Below are positions 1-6,144 of a DNA stretch of 7,140 nt, piece after piece. Position 1 is the first letter of the stretch, and the number at the start of each line of letters is the position of its first letter. The position numbers and the translations under genes are program-made. The stretch spans positions 1 to 7,140 of the forward strand of contig CAJGEA010000097.1 of assembly GCA_904502015.1 (NCBI GenBank), read 5' to 3'. Under the pieces are notes generated by a model. It did no database searches. It saw nothing but the letters and a program-made list of their open reading frames with translations, and had not been told where the DNA came from. This DNA comes from an uncultured Clostridia bacterium. GTDB lineage: Bacteria; Bacillota; Clostridia; Oscillospirales; CAG-272.

Positions 1-110
1 ACCTTGAGGGCAAGTACGGCTGCCGCATCGAGGACATGGTCGCCGTGCTCCCCGACGGCACCATCCACAACTTCACCAAGAGCCCCAAGGAGCTCATCGA
101 GTTGTTCTGA
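1..110 (+). CDS. M24 family metallopeptidase, C-terminal end (partial)
   Basis: Only the last 35 residues are in the window; the first complete codon is at 3 and the TGA stop at 108-110. The peptide carries the closing signature of the pita-bread metallopeptidase fold. It has a G-x-R-I-E-D block (R8, E10, D11 of the visible part), whose glutamate is a dinuclear-metal ligand in this family. This is followed by a short beta strand with D-G-T and the typical ending with S-P-K-E-L-I. That ending is usual for Xaa-Pro aminopeptidase / Xaa-Pro dipeptidase homologues, which remove N-terminal residues before proline in the cytoplasm. Methionine aminopeptidase, also M24, usually ends differently, so the prolyl-peptidase branch is preferred, but the substrate cannot be settled from this fragment. 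No terminator follows; the next gene starts 39 nt downstream and is probably co-transcribed. Confidence 0.85.
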   Translation, partial: LEGKYGCRIEDMVAVLPDGTIHNFTKSPKELIELF

Positions 111-149
111 TCGCCCGCTTACCCGATTCTTGCCAAGGAGGTACTCGTT

Positions 150-743
150 ATGCCTGCGTTCTTTGAACTGATACGCCTTGTCGTTTCCTTGCTCTGCATC
201 GCCGTTGCTCTGCTTCCGTATGTCCTTTCGTCCTATGCTCTCTACCGCATGGGGCGGGCGTGTGGGATAGCCAAGCCCCAAAAGGCATTCGTCCCCGTGC
301 TGAACGTCTATCAGCTCGGGCAGATCGCCGACGCTCACCGCGCACGCAACGAGAGAAAAAAGCCGCTGTACGCGCAGCTCCTTCTGTGGCTTCAAATCAG
401 TTTACTGTCACTCGGCGTACTTCTGTTCCTCGTCATGCTCTTCCTGAGTACCGCGGTGCTGTTTTCCGCTCTTCTCGATCCGGTGCAGGACGCCGTCGCC
501 GTCCCGACACCCATCGAGGCTGAGATCCTGACCGTTCTTCTAAGCGCCGTCATCGCCGCATTTGCGGTATGCTTCTGCATCGCGCTCTACAAGGTCTTCA
601 GGCTCTACGATAACACAAACGCCGTAATCTATTTGGTTCTGTCTGTTCTTCTTCCCATCTCCACGCCTGTCATTCTGATCTGGCTGTCCCGAAAGCAGCC
701 GACGTTCACGGACGGCCCAATCGCCTCGGATTACACCCTGTGA
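150..743 (+). CDS. Small multi-pass membrane protein of unknown function
   Basis: A protein of 197 residues. The ATG at 150 is set by a strong AAGGAGGT at 135-142. Hydrophobicity suggests about four membrane segments, near residues 5-30, 76-108, 126-148 and 158-179, joined by short loops. The conserved-looking part is the loop after the first helix (residues 31-61): A-L-Y-x-x-x-x-x-x-G-I-x-x-P, then F-x-P-V-x-N, then L-G-x-I-A-D. It resembles an uncharacterised membrane-protein family common in Clostridia, in which a related loop reads roughly RGI-x-N-P-W-x-A-W-I-P-V-G-N with L-G-x-I-S-D. That family resemblance is from memory; no function is known to me. No catalytic motif, signal peptidase site or transport signature is visible. 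It lies 39 nt behind the peptidase gene and is closed by the terminator at 755-790, so it is the last gene of that unit. Confidence 0.8.
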   Translation: MPAFFELIRLVVSLLCIAVALLPYVLSSYALYRMGRACGIAKPQKAFVPVLNVYQLGQIADAHRARNERKKPLYAQLLLWLQISLLSLGVLLFLVMLFLSTAVLFSALLDPVQDAVAVPTPIEAEILTVLLSAVIAAFAVCFCIALYKVFRLYDNTNAVIYLVLSVLLPISTPVILIWLSRKQPTFTDGPIASDYTL

Positions 744-754
744 GCCGATCTCTC

Positions 755-790
755 GCCGACCGCCCCATGAGGGGCGGTCGGCTCCGTTTT
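755..790 (+). terminator. Rho-independent terminator
   Basis: A perfect 12-bp GC-rich stem (755-766 with 771-782, arms GCCGACCGCCCC and GGGGCGGTCGGC) closes a four-base ATGA loop. It is followed by TCCGTTTT, a short U run. It begins 12 nt after the stop codon of the membrane-protein gene and insulates it from the maf promoter. Confidence 0.88.
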
Positions 791-848
791 GTGAGGTAAA
801 ATATACGAAAATAAACTCGAATCTTTACAAAATAATGCCCCGTAGCCC

Positions 849-877
849 TTGCCACCGACACAAATATATGCTATAAT
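849..877 (+). promoter_or_regulatory. Sigma-A/sigma-70 promoter with extended -10, driving maf
   Basis: The -35 box TTGCCA (849-854, five of six consensus bases) is separated by exactly 17 bp from a perfect TATAAT (872-877). The -10 is preceded by TG one base upstream (869-870), giving an extended -10. The surrounding DNA is locally AT-rich in an otherwise GC-rich window. The predicted start is near 883-886, leaving an untranslated leader of about 50 nt before the maf ATG at 936. It is the only strong promoter I can see for the maf-to-PBP2 block. Confidence 0.85.
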
Positions 878-898
878 ATAGAATGTATAAATTTAGCA

Positions 899-915
899 TG
901 GGGGAGTATCCCCCA
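899..915 (+). promoter_or_regulatory. Short leader hairpin before the maf ribosome site
   Basis: T-GGGGG (899-904) pairs with CCCCC-A (910-915) around an AGTAT loop. This six-pair hairpin lies inside the maf leader, five bases upstream of the AAAGGA ribosome site (920-925). It may stabilise the 5' end or affect ribosome access. It is too small to be a known riboswitch, and any regulatory role is inference. Confidence 0.35.
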
Positions 916-935
916 CCCGAAAGGAAACCGCGTCT

Positions 936-1526
936 ATGAAGCTCATTCTGGCATCCGCCTCCCCCCGCCGTCGGGAAATTCTGACCACGCTGGGCGTCCC
1001 CTTTGAGGTGCGCTGTGCCGAGGCCGACGAATCCTGCGAGCTGTCCGATCCCGCCGCCCGCGTGGAGGCCATTGCTACAAGGAAATGCGATGCCATGTAT
1101 GAGATTCTGCTCTCCGAGGGTATGCCCGCCCACGATCCCGACACCGTGGTGCTGGCCTGCGACACGCTGGTCACGCTAGACGGCACCTTCCTCGGCAAGC
1201 CCGCCGACGAGGCCGACGCCCGCCGCATGATGCGCGCCCTCTCGGGGCGCACCCACACCGTCGCCAGCGGCATCGCCATCCGCGCAGGCGGGCGCATCGT
1301 CACGGCGCACGAGCTGACGGGCGTGACCTTTGCCCCCATGACCGAGGCCGACGTCGACGCCTATATCGCTACGGGCGAATCCTTTGGCAAGGCGGGCGCC
1401 TACGCCATTCAGGGGCACGCCGCGCGCTTCATCCGCGGCATTGAGGGCGACTACTTCAACGTGGTCGGTCTGCCCGTTCACCGCCTCTTTGAAACCATGG
1501 AGCGGGAGTTCGGCATACGCTTATAA
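936..1526 (+). CDS. maf: Maf-family nucleoside triphosphate pyrophosphatase (dTTP/UTP type)
   Basis: A protein of 196 residues, close to the usual length of about 190. Maf proteins hydrolyse nucleoside triphosphates to the monophosphate plus pyrophosphate in the cytoplasm, a house-cleaning role, and were first noticed as septum-formation inhibitors. The motifs appear in order. The nucleotide-binding S-A-S-P-R-R is at residues 7-12, and A-C-D-T at 74-77 carries the conserved catalytic aspartate D76. G-K-P is at 87-89, S-G-R-T-H at 103-107, G-K-A-G-A-Y-A-I-Q-G at 151-160 and I-E-G-D-Y at 169-173 before V-G-L-P. The KAGAY-x-IQG form is that of the YhdE/Maf branch, which acts on dTTP, UTP and modified pyrimidines, not the YceF branch (m7GTP). 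The start has AAAGGA ten bases upstream. In Firmicutes maf often opens the mreBCD locus, and here it precedes an MreB-like gene. A 175-nt gap with a composite repeat separates the two. Confidence 0.96.
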   Translation: MKLILASASPRRREILTTLGVPFEVRCAEADESCELSDPAARVEAIATRKCDAMYEILLSEGMPAHDPDTVVLACDTLVTLDGTFLGKPADEADARRMMRALSGRTHTVASGIAIRAGGRIVTAHELTGVTFAPMTEADVDAYIATGESFGKAGAYAIQGHAARFIRGIEGDYFNVVGLPVHRLFETMEREFGIRL

Positions 1527-1546
1527 GGCAGGCTTCCAAACCCACT

Positions 1547-1662
1547 CCCCTCTCACCCGACTTCGTCGGGAGCTCTCCCATAGGGAGAGCCTCAAAAACG
1601 CAAACGCCCTCAAGCCTCTCCCCTTGGGAGAGGTGGCACGCCAAGCGGCGTGACGGAGAGGG
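1547..1662. repeat. Composite inverted repeat, paired double-hairpin units (REP/MITE-like)
   Basis: Two related units face each other across a 22-nt spacer (1592-1613). The left unit (1547-1591) has hairpins CCCGAC/GTCGGG (1556-1570) and GCTCTCCC/GGGAGAGC (1572-1590). The right unit (1614-1662) has hairpins CCTCTCCC/GGGAGAGG (1615-1633) and CACGCC/GGCGTG (1637-1652). Read in reverse complement, the left unit matches the right one in order: CTCTCCC stem, second stem, then a closing GAGAGGG-type end (left GAGAGGGG, right GGAGAGGG). No U run follows either unit, so a terminator is unlikely. This resembles paired REP (BIME-like) or small MITE elements spread between genes in gut Clostridia; the family resemblance is from memory. 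It fills most of the maf-to-mreB gap. Confidence 0.75.
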
Positions 1663-1686
1663 CTGCACTCCCCACACATCTGACAG

Positions 1687-1693
1687 AAAGGAG
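1687..1693 (+). promoter_or_regulatory. Ribosome binding site that fixes the MreB-like start
   Basis: AAAGGAG ends eight bases before the ATG at 1702. An in-frame TTG at 1696 lies only two bases behind it, too close to be used. The start at 1702 is therefore preferred. Confidence 0.85.
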
Positions 1694-1701
1694 AATTGCC
1701 C

Positions 1702-2709
1702 ATGGCTCGCATGGTTGGACTGGATCTTGGATCCTCCTACACCCGCATCTGGACGCAGGACGGCGGGATCGTTCTCCGCTGCCCCTCGGCGGCGGTCATC
1801 GACAGCCAAAGCCACGAGCTGGTGGCAGTAGGCGCGGAGGCAAGAAAAATGCTGGGCAAGACTCCGCAGGATATTCTCGCCTACCGTCCCATCCGCGACG
1901 GTCTGGTATCCGAGTTTGAGGTGGCGGCACGCATGGTCTACGCCTTGTTCCGCAATAAGCAGATATGCTCCACCTTCAACCGCCCCGTCGTTTTGCTCGC
2001 CACCCCCTACCGCATCGACCAATCCCAGAGGCTCACCGCCGAGAACACCGTCTTTGAGGGCGGCGCACGCGCGGTGGCTCAGATTCCCGCCGTGTTTGCC
2101 GCCGCCGTCGGCGCGGGGCTTCGCGTGACCTCCCCCTACGGCTCTATGGTTCTGAACATGGGCGCGGGACTCTCCGAGGCGGCCATCGTCAGCTCGGGCG
2201 GTATCATTGCCGCGCACTCCATCCGCGTGGGTGGCGAAAAGCTGGACGCCGCCATCGCCAACTACTTAAAACAGCACCGCAATCTGGTCATCGGCATTCC
2301 CACCGCCGAATCCCTCAAGGTGCAGATCGGTACGGCCTCCCCCCGCGCCGACCGTGGCCGCATGACGGTCTACGGCCGCAACGCCCGCACGGGCCTTGCC
2401 TGCCACGAGGAGGTTACCTCGGCCGAAATCTGCGAGGCCATTACCCCCGCCATTGACGCCATCGCGCGCGCTACCCTTTCGGTGCTGGAAAACGCGCCCC
2501 CCGAGATCGCGTCCGACATTCACCGCTACGGACTCATGCTCTGCGGCGGCTGTGCCAATCTCCACGGCCTGCCCGAGGCCATAGCCGCAAAAACCCGATT
2601 GCGCGTAACCGTTGCCCGCCGCCCTATGGACTGCACCATCGAGGGGCTGGGCCGCATCATCAAAACCCCCGGGCTGTGGGACGCCTCGCTGGAATACCGT
2701 CTGAGATAA
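1702..2709 (+). CDS. mreB: Divergent MreB-like actin homologue, probably ATPase-deficient
   Basis: A protein of 335 residues, normal MreB length. MreB forms actin-like filaments under the membrane and guides lateral wall synthesis. Recognisable features include G-L-D-L-G at 6-10. Next is the long block from P-S near 28-29 through A-V-G, M-L-G-K-T-P and R-P-I-R-D-G (about 42-67). A-A-x-V-G-A-G-L is at 134-140, R-V-G-G at 175-178, I-G-x-x-T-A-E-x-L-K at 197-206, and L-x-G-G at 280-283. However, catalytic positions are changed. The usual E-E-P before M-A-A-A is P129-A130-V131. The usual V-D-I-G-G-G-T-T is L-N152-M-G-A-G-L157-S158. The phosphate-1 loop G-T-A-N-T is G-S-S-Y-T (10-14). G-G-D is G-G-E179, and G-G-G-A is G-G-C284-A. 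The short start (M-A-R-M-V) leaves no amphipathic membrane-binding helix. The frame is intact, so this is not a decaying gene. It is either a pseudo-ATPase paralogue or a specialised MreB. It precedes the CPBP gene by 47 nt, probably in one operon. Confidence 0.88.
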   Translation: MARMVGLDLGSSYTRIWTQDGGIVLRCPSAAVIDSQSHELVAVGAEARKMLGKTPQDILAYRPIRDGLVSEFEVAARMVYALFRNKQICSTFNRPVVLLATPYRIDQSQRLTAENTVFEGGARAVAQIPAVFAAAVGAGLRVTSPYGSMVLNMGAGLSEAAIVSSGGIIAAHSIRVGGEKLDAAIANYLKQHRNLVIGIPTAESLKVQIGTASPRADRGRMTVYGRNARTGLACHEEVTSAEICEAITPAIDAIARATLSVLENAPPEIASDIHRYGLMLCGGCANLHGLPEAIAAKTRLRVTVARRPMDCTIEGLGRIIKTPGLWDASLEYRLR

Positions 2710-2744
2710 GCGATACGCAAAAAACAGTCCGCCCGCCTCCAAAG

Positions 2745-2751
2745 AAAGGAG
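2745..2751 (+). promoter_or_regulatory. Ribosome binding site that fixes the CPBP protease start
   Basis: AAAGGAG lies five bases before the ATG at 2757. The frame stays open upstream to 2676, inside the MreB-like gene, but that longer start has no ribosome site and would add an unusual polar tail. Confidence 0.85.
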
Positions 2752-2756
2752 TTTGC

Positions 2757-3806
2757 ATGAATCTTTACCAATCCCCCTACGAGCCCGAGCTGGCTCGCAC
2801 CCGCGCCGCCAAGGAATTTTCCCGCGTCGGCTTTGCTCTACTGGCGCTCAATCTTGCCCTCACAGCCGCGGCCTACGCCATGTACGATGCCATTTTGTCG
2901 GTCTACAACGGGAACACCGCCGCCATTGAGGCTGACTGGTGGTGGGGCTGGATCCTCTCCCTCGTGCCGCTGTACGCCGTTGCCGCCCCCGTCATGCTCC
3001 TCGTCCTGCGCGGCCTGCCCAAGGCTCCCCACAACGAAACCTACTCCGATCACGGCGAGGTCAAGGAGAAATCCCCTTTCACGGTGAGCAAATTCCTGCT
3101 CCTGCTGGTCATCGGCATGGGCTGTATGTATATCGGTAGCTTCATCGGCAACACACTGATGGGCATTCTCTCGGTCATTATCGGAGAGGAATATCCCAAC
3201 ACCCTCGACTCTATGGTGAGCCAATCCCCCGCGTGGATGACCTTTATCGGCACCGTGATCTGCGCCCCTCTGGGTGAGGAATTCCTGTTCCGCAAGCTGC
3301 TGATCGACCGCACCCGCCGCTGGGGTGACCTCATCTCCATCGCGGTATCCGCCTTTACCTTCGCCCTGTTCCACGGCAACCTCTTCCAATTCTTCTATGC
3401 ATTTTTCATCGGTGCCATCCTTGCCTATATCTACACCCGCACGGGCAAGCTCCGCTGGTGCGTGGCGATGCACGCCATCGTCAACTTCTTCGGCTCGATC
3501 TTCCTGCCGTGGCTGGTCGGACTGATCCCCGAGGAAACCGCAGGCGATCTCTCCCCCTTTGCGTACACCCTGGGCTGGCTTCTCGGCCTGGCCATTGACA
3601 TGCTCGTTTTCGGACTCATGATCGCCGCCGTGGTGCTGGTCGCCGTCCTCTTCCGCCGCGCCCAGCTCAGCCGCGGCACCCATCCCCTCACCGTGTCGGA
3701 TTCCATTTCCGCCGCCTTCCTCAACCCCGGCATGATCACCGCCCTCGCCATCATGGGCTTCACCCTCCTCGGCAACCTCATCACCCCCCTCCTGCCGGCA
3801 GGGTAA
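2757..3806 (+). CDS. CPBP family intramembrane glutamic endopeptidase (CAAX protease / bacteriocin-processing type)
   Basis: A protein of 349 residues with about eight membrane segments. Hydrophobic stretches lie near 23-48, 63-86, 111-142, 160-172, 191-206, 209-228, 240-257, 270-300 and 326-346. The three signatures of the Abi/CPBP fold (relatives of eukaryotic Rce1) are complete. Motif 1 is E174-E175-F-L-F-R179, motif 2 is F202-A-L-F-H206, and motif 3 is H239-A-I-V-N243. These are the glutamate pair and histidines of intramembrane glutamic proteases, so the protein is expected to be active. Bacterial members process peptides or membrane proteins, but most substrates are unknown. A soluble polar N-terminal stretch (1-22) precedes the first helix, and a charged loop (89-109) the third. 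It stands between the MreB-like and PBP2 genes, where mreC and mreD are found in the classical locus. That suggests, without proof, a role in envelope growth. Spacing is 47 nt from the upstream gene and 196 nt to PBP2. Confidence 0.92.
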   Translation: MNLYQSPYEPELARTRAAKEFSRVGFALLALNLALTAAAYAMYDAILSVYNGNTAAIEADWWWGWILSLVPLYAVAAPVMLLVLRGLPKAPHNETYSDHGEVKEKSPFTVSKFLLLLVIGMGCMYIGSFIGNTLMGILSVIIGEEYPNTLDSMVSQSPAWMTFIGTVICAPLGEEFLFRKLLIDRTRRWGDLISIAVSAFTFALFHGNLFQFFYAFFIGAILAYIYTRTGKLRWCVAMHAIVNFFGSIFLPWLVGLIPEETAGDLSPFAYTLGWLLGLAIDMLVFGLMIAAVVLVAVLFRRAQLSRGTHPLTVSDSISAAFLNPGMITALAIMGFTLLGNLITPLLPAG

Positions 3807-3820
3807 GAATACGCCGTTTT

Positions 3821-3972
3821 GTGGGGTTTCACCCCACACCCCACTCAAACCCTTTTTGCAAAAAGGGTTTGAGAATCCCAAAAATCCCCAAAAATATTTT
3901 ATTAAAGTTTTTTGAAATCCAAAAACTTTTTTCAAAAAAGTTTTTGGTGGGGTGCAGGGGCAAAGCCCCTGC
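3821..3972. repeat. Composite inverted repeat with four hairpins (MITE/REP-like)
   Basis: Two arms of about 53 nt face each other across a 45-nt AT-rich centre (3874-3918). The left arm has a GC hairpin GTGGGGT/ACCCCAC (3821-3837), the linker ACCCCACT-like, then a 14-bp hairpin (3844-3873, arms starting CTCAAACCC and ending GGGTTTGAG). The right arm mirrors it: a 14-bp hairpin CCAAAAAC/GTTTTTGG type (3919-3947), the linker GGTGGGGT, then the GC hairpin GCAGGGGC/GCCCCTGC (3954-3972). Hairpin order and linkers correspond in inverted orientation, although the stems differ in sequence. None is followed by a proper U run on the plus strand. The sequence style resembles dispersed intergenic elements of Oscillospiraceae (memory, not a search). 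It occupies nearly the whole gap between the CPBP and PBP2 genes. Confidence 0.75.
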
Positions 3973-3989
3973 GTAAAAAAACGCCCCCG

Positions 3990-3996
3990 AAAGGAG
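3990..3996 (+). promoter_or_regulatory. Ribosome binding site that fixes the PBP2 start
   Basis: AAAGGAG is six bases before the ATG at 4003. An in-frame GTG at 3952 would start inside the repeat hairpin and add 17 residues with no ribosome site, so it is rejected. Confidence 0.88.
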
Positions 3997-4002
3997 AATG
4001 CT

Positions 4003-6144
4003 ATGAGTCGGATTCCCGTACACAACAAGCGCGTGGTGCGGATTTGGTCGCTGGGCGTTCTCTTTGTGGCGATCTGTCTGTTTTACGTAGCGCGGCTGGG
4101 TCTGCTTGAGCTGAGCTCCGAGAACATCGGCGGCCACCGTCAGGATGGAACCACCGAGCGCACGGTGATCGTGCAGGCGGTACGCGGCCAGATCTACGAC
4201 CGCAACGGTATGCCGCTGGTGGTCAACGAATACACATACAGTCTAACCGTGGATTACAGCGTCCTGCCCACCGAAAATGCCGAACGCAACGCCATCCTGC
4301 TTCGCGCTCTGCACAAGCTGGAGGACTGCGGCGAGGTAGCGAGCTTTTGCACCAACCGCTTTCCGTTTGACGGCTACTATCCGAATTACACCTACACCGC
4401 GCGCGCCGAAACCGAGGACACCGCCGACCACGAGCAGCTCGTGTCGGTGCTGGAATCCAACGGGCAACGAAAGGCCGCCATCCTCCGCATCAAGAACGAC
4501 AAGTTCATGACCACGGCGCAGGCCAACGACGCCTACGACGCGTCCCCCCTCACTTACGTGTCCGCCGAGCGGCTGACCCGTCACTACGTCACCGAATACG
4601 GGCTGGACGAGTGCGATGAGGCGGGCACCCCCCTCTATTCCAACGCCGACATCGACCGCCTCATCCGCATTCTGTGGGGCATGGAGGCGACGGGCTTCTC
4701 CCGCGCCAACGACTACGTCATGGCAGACGGCATCACCATGGAAACCATTTCCCACGAAAAGGAGCTGGGGCTTTCGGGCATTGGCTTTGCCACCTCGGTC
4801 AAGCGAGTGTACGTCTACGACGGCTACGCCTCCCACCTCCTCGGTCAAACGGGCCCCATCTACGCCGAGGATTGGCCCTACTACAAGTCGCTGGGCTACC
4901 ACATGAACGCCACCGTGGGCAAGTCGGGCTGTGAGGCCGCCTTTGAATCCTATCTCCACGGGCAGGACGGCGTCAAGGTCATCGTGGAAGATGCCGACGG
5001 CAACATCATCCGCGAGTACATGAAGTCCGAGCCCGTCGCGGGGCAGGACGTGTACCTCACGCTGGACATTGACCTGCAAATGGCCGCCGAGGCGGCGCTG
5101 GAGCAGAACGTCCTCTACCTCCACGATGACCTCAACCGCGCTGATTGCAAAGCGGGCGCGATCGTGGCGATGGATCCCCGCAACGGCGAGATCCTGGCGC
5201 TGGCGTCCTACCCCACCTACAACCTCTCCACCTACAATCGGGATTACGACAATCTCGCCGCGAGCGAAGCAAAACCCCTCATCAACCGCGCGCTGTTCGG
5301 TCTGTACGCCCCCGGCTCCACCTTCAAGCCCGGCATGGTCGCCGCCGCGCTCACCGAGGACATCCTGACCGCCGACACCACGCTGGAATGCGCGGGCAAA
5401 TACACCTACTATAAGAGCTACCAGCCCGACTGCTGGATCCGCAACAGCAGCTCCGCCGTCAAGCAGCACGGCTTTATCAACTCCGCCGAGGCCCTGCGGG
5501 TGTCCTGCAACTGCTACTTCTACGAAACGGGTCGCCTGCTGGGCATTGACCGCATGAATACCTACTGCCGTATGTACGGACTGGGCCTCTCGACGGGCAT
5601 TGAGGTGGGCGAGGCGACGGGCTCTCTGGCAGGCCCTGATTACCGCGAATCGGTACACGGCATCGCGTGGGAGGCCACCGACACCATCGCCGCCGCCATC
5701 GGTCAGTCGGACAACGCCTTTACCCCCCTTCAGCTCGGCGTGTATCTCTCCACCCTCGTCAACGGCGGCGACCGCTACGGCGCGCACCTGCTCCTCCGCG
5801 TGCGGGATTTCGCCACCCGTACCGACACCCTCGTCACCCAACCCACCCTGCTGGATTCCTTCAATCTGGCCGAGGAGCACCGCCTCAACATCATCTCGGG
5901 CATGGAGCAGATGGTCGCCACCTCGGCGCAGGTCAGCGGCTACATGAGCCGCGTGCCCGTCACGGTGGCGGGCAAAACAGGTACGGCGCAGACGGGCGCA
6001 ACCGATAACGGTCTGTTCGTTTGCTGCGCCCCCTCCCGCAACCCCGAGATCGTAGTCACCTCGGTCATCGAGCGCGCAGGCGGCGGCTCTTACTCCGCCC
6101 TCTCCGCCGGTAAGGTGCTGGAGGCGTACTATAAGGATCGGTGA
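4003..6144 (+). CDS. mrdA: Class B penicillin-binding protein 2 (elongasome DD-transpeptidase)
   Basis: A protein of 713 residues. It is expected to cross-link peptidoglycan peptides on the outer face of the membrane during side-wall growth, paired with the glycosyltransferase RodA. A single N-terminal anchor (about 14-30) follows a short basic tail. The pedestal opens with R61-G-Q-I-Y-D-R-N-G69, standard for class B enzymes. H-L-L-G-Q-T-G-P-I (278-286) and G-K-S-G (306-309) precede the transpeptidase domain, which starts near Y351-L-T-L-D. All three catalytic motifs are present: S439-T-F-K442, S501-C-N503 and K658-T-G660. S-C-N followed by C-Y-F-Y-E-T-G is the PBP2 form; FtsI/PBP3 usually has S-S-N with a different context, and there is no PASTA domain. 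Enzymatic competence is therefore expected. No rodA is in the window. It is the last gene of the block that starts at maf. No clear terminator follows. Confidence 0.93.
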   Translation: MSRIPVHNKRVVRIWSLGVLFVAICLFYVARLGLLELSSENIGGHRQDGTTERTVIVQAVRGQIYDRNGMPLVVNEYTYSLTVDYSVLPTENAERNAILLRALHKLEDCGEVASFCTNRFPFDGYYPNYTYTARAETEDTADHEQLVSVLESNGQRKAAILRIKNDKFMTTAQANDAYDASPLTYVSAERLTRHYVTEYGLDECDEAGTPLYSNADIDRLIRILWGMEATGFSRANDYVMADGITMETISHEKELGLSGIGFATSVKRVYVYDGYASHLLGQTGPIYAEDWPYYKSLGYHMNATVGKSGCEAAFESYLHGQDGVKVIVEDADGNIIREYMKSEPVAGQDVYLTLDIDLQMAAEAALEQNVLYLHDDLNRADCKAGAIVAMDPRNGEILALASYPTYNLSTYNRDYDNLAASEAKPLINRALFGLYAPGSTFKPGMVAAALTEDILTADTTLECAGKYTYYKSYQPDCWIRNSSSAVKQHGFINSAEALRVSCNCYFYETGRLLGIDRMNTYCRMYGLGLSTGIEVGEATGSLAGPDYRESVHGIAWEATDTIAAAIGQSDNAFTPLQLGVYLSTLVNGGDRYGAHLLLRVRDFATRTDTLVTQPTLLDSFNLAEEHRLNIISGMEQMVATSAQVSGYMSRVPVTVAGKTGTAQTGATDNGLFVCCAPSRNPEIVVTSVIERAGGGSYSALSAGKVLEAYYKDR

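Noticed and set aside
1696..1701. TTG at 1696 as start of the MreB-like protein
   Set aside because: It is only two bases from the ribosome site, while the ATG at 1702 has normal spacing.
1456..2217. Minus-strand open frame of 253 codons across the maf end, repeat and mreB-like gene
   Set aside because: It crosses two real genes and a hairpin repeat, has low-complexity Gly/Ala/His/Arg composition, and no recognisable domain.
3821..3873. Hairpins just after the CPBP gene as a transcription terminator
   Set aside because: Neither stem is followed by a U run; the following bases are ACCCCACT-like and GAATCCC. They fit the composite repeat better.
2838..4028. Minus-strand open frame of 396 codons opposite the CPBP gene and repeat
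   Set aside because: Antisense shadow: its product is rich in Gly, Glu, Asp and His with no motif, and it runs through the inverted repeat. No ribosome site was seen.
4243..5880. Long minus-strand open frame of 545 codons opposite the PBP2 gene
   Set aside because: It lies wholly antisense to a gene with complete catalytic motifs. Its translation is Gly/Val/His/Arg-rich without any domain, as expected from the high-GC third codon positions of the real gene.
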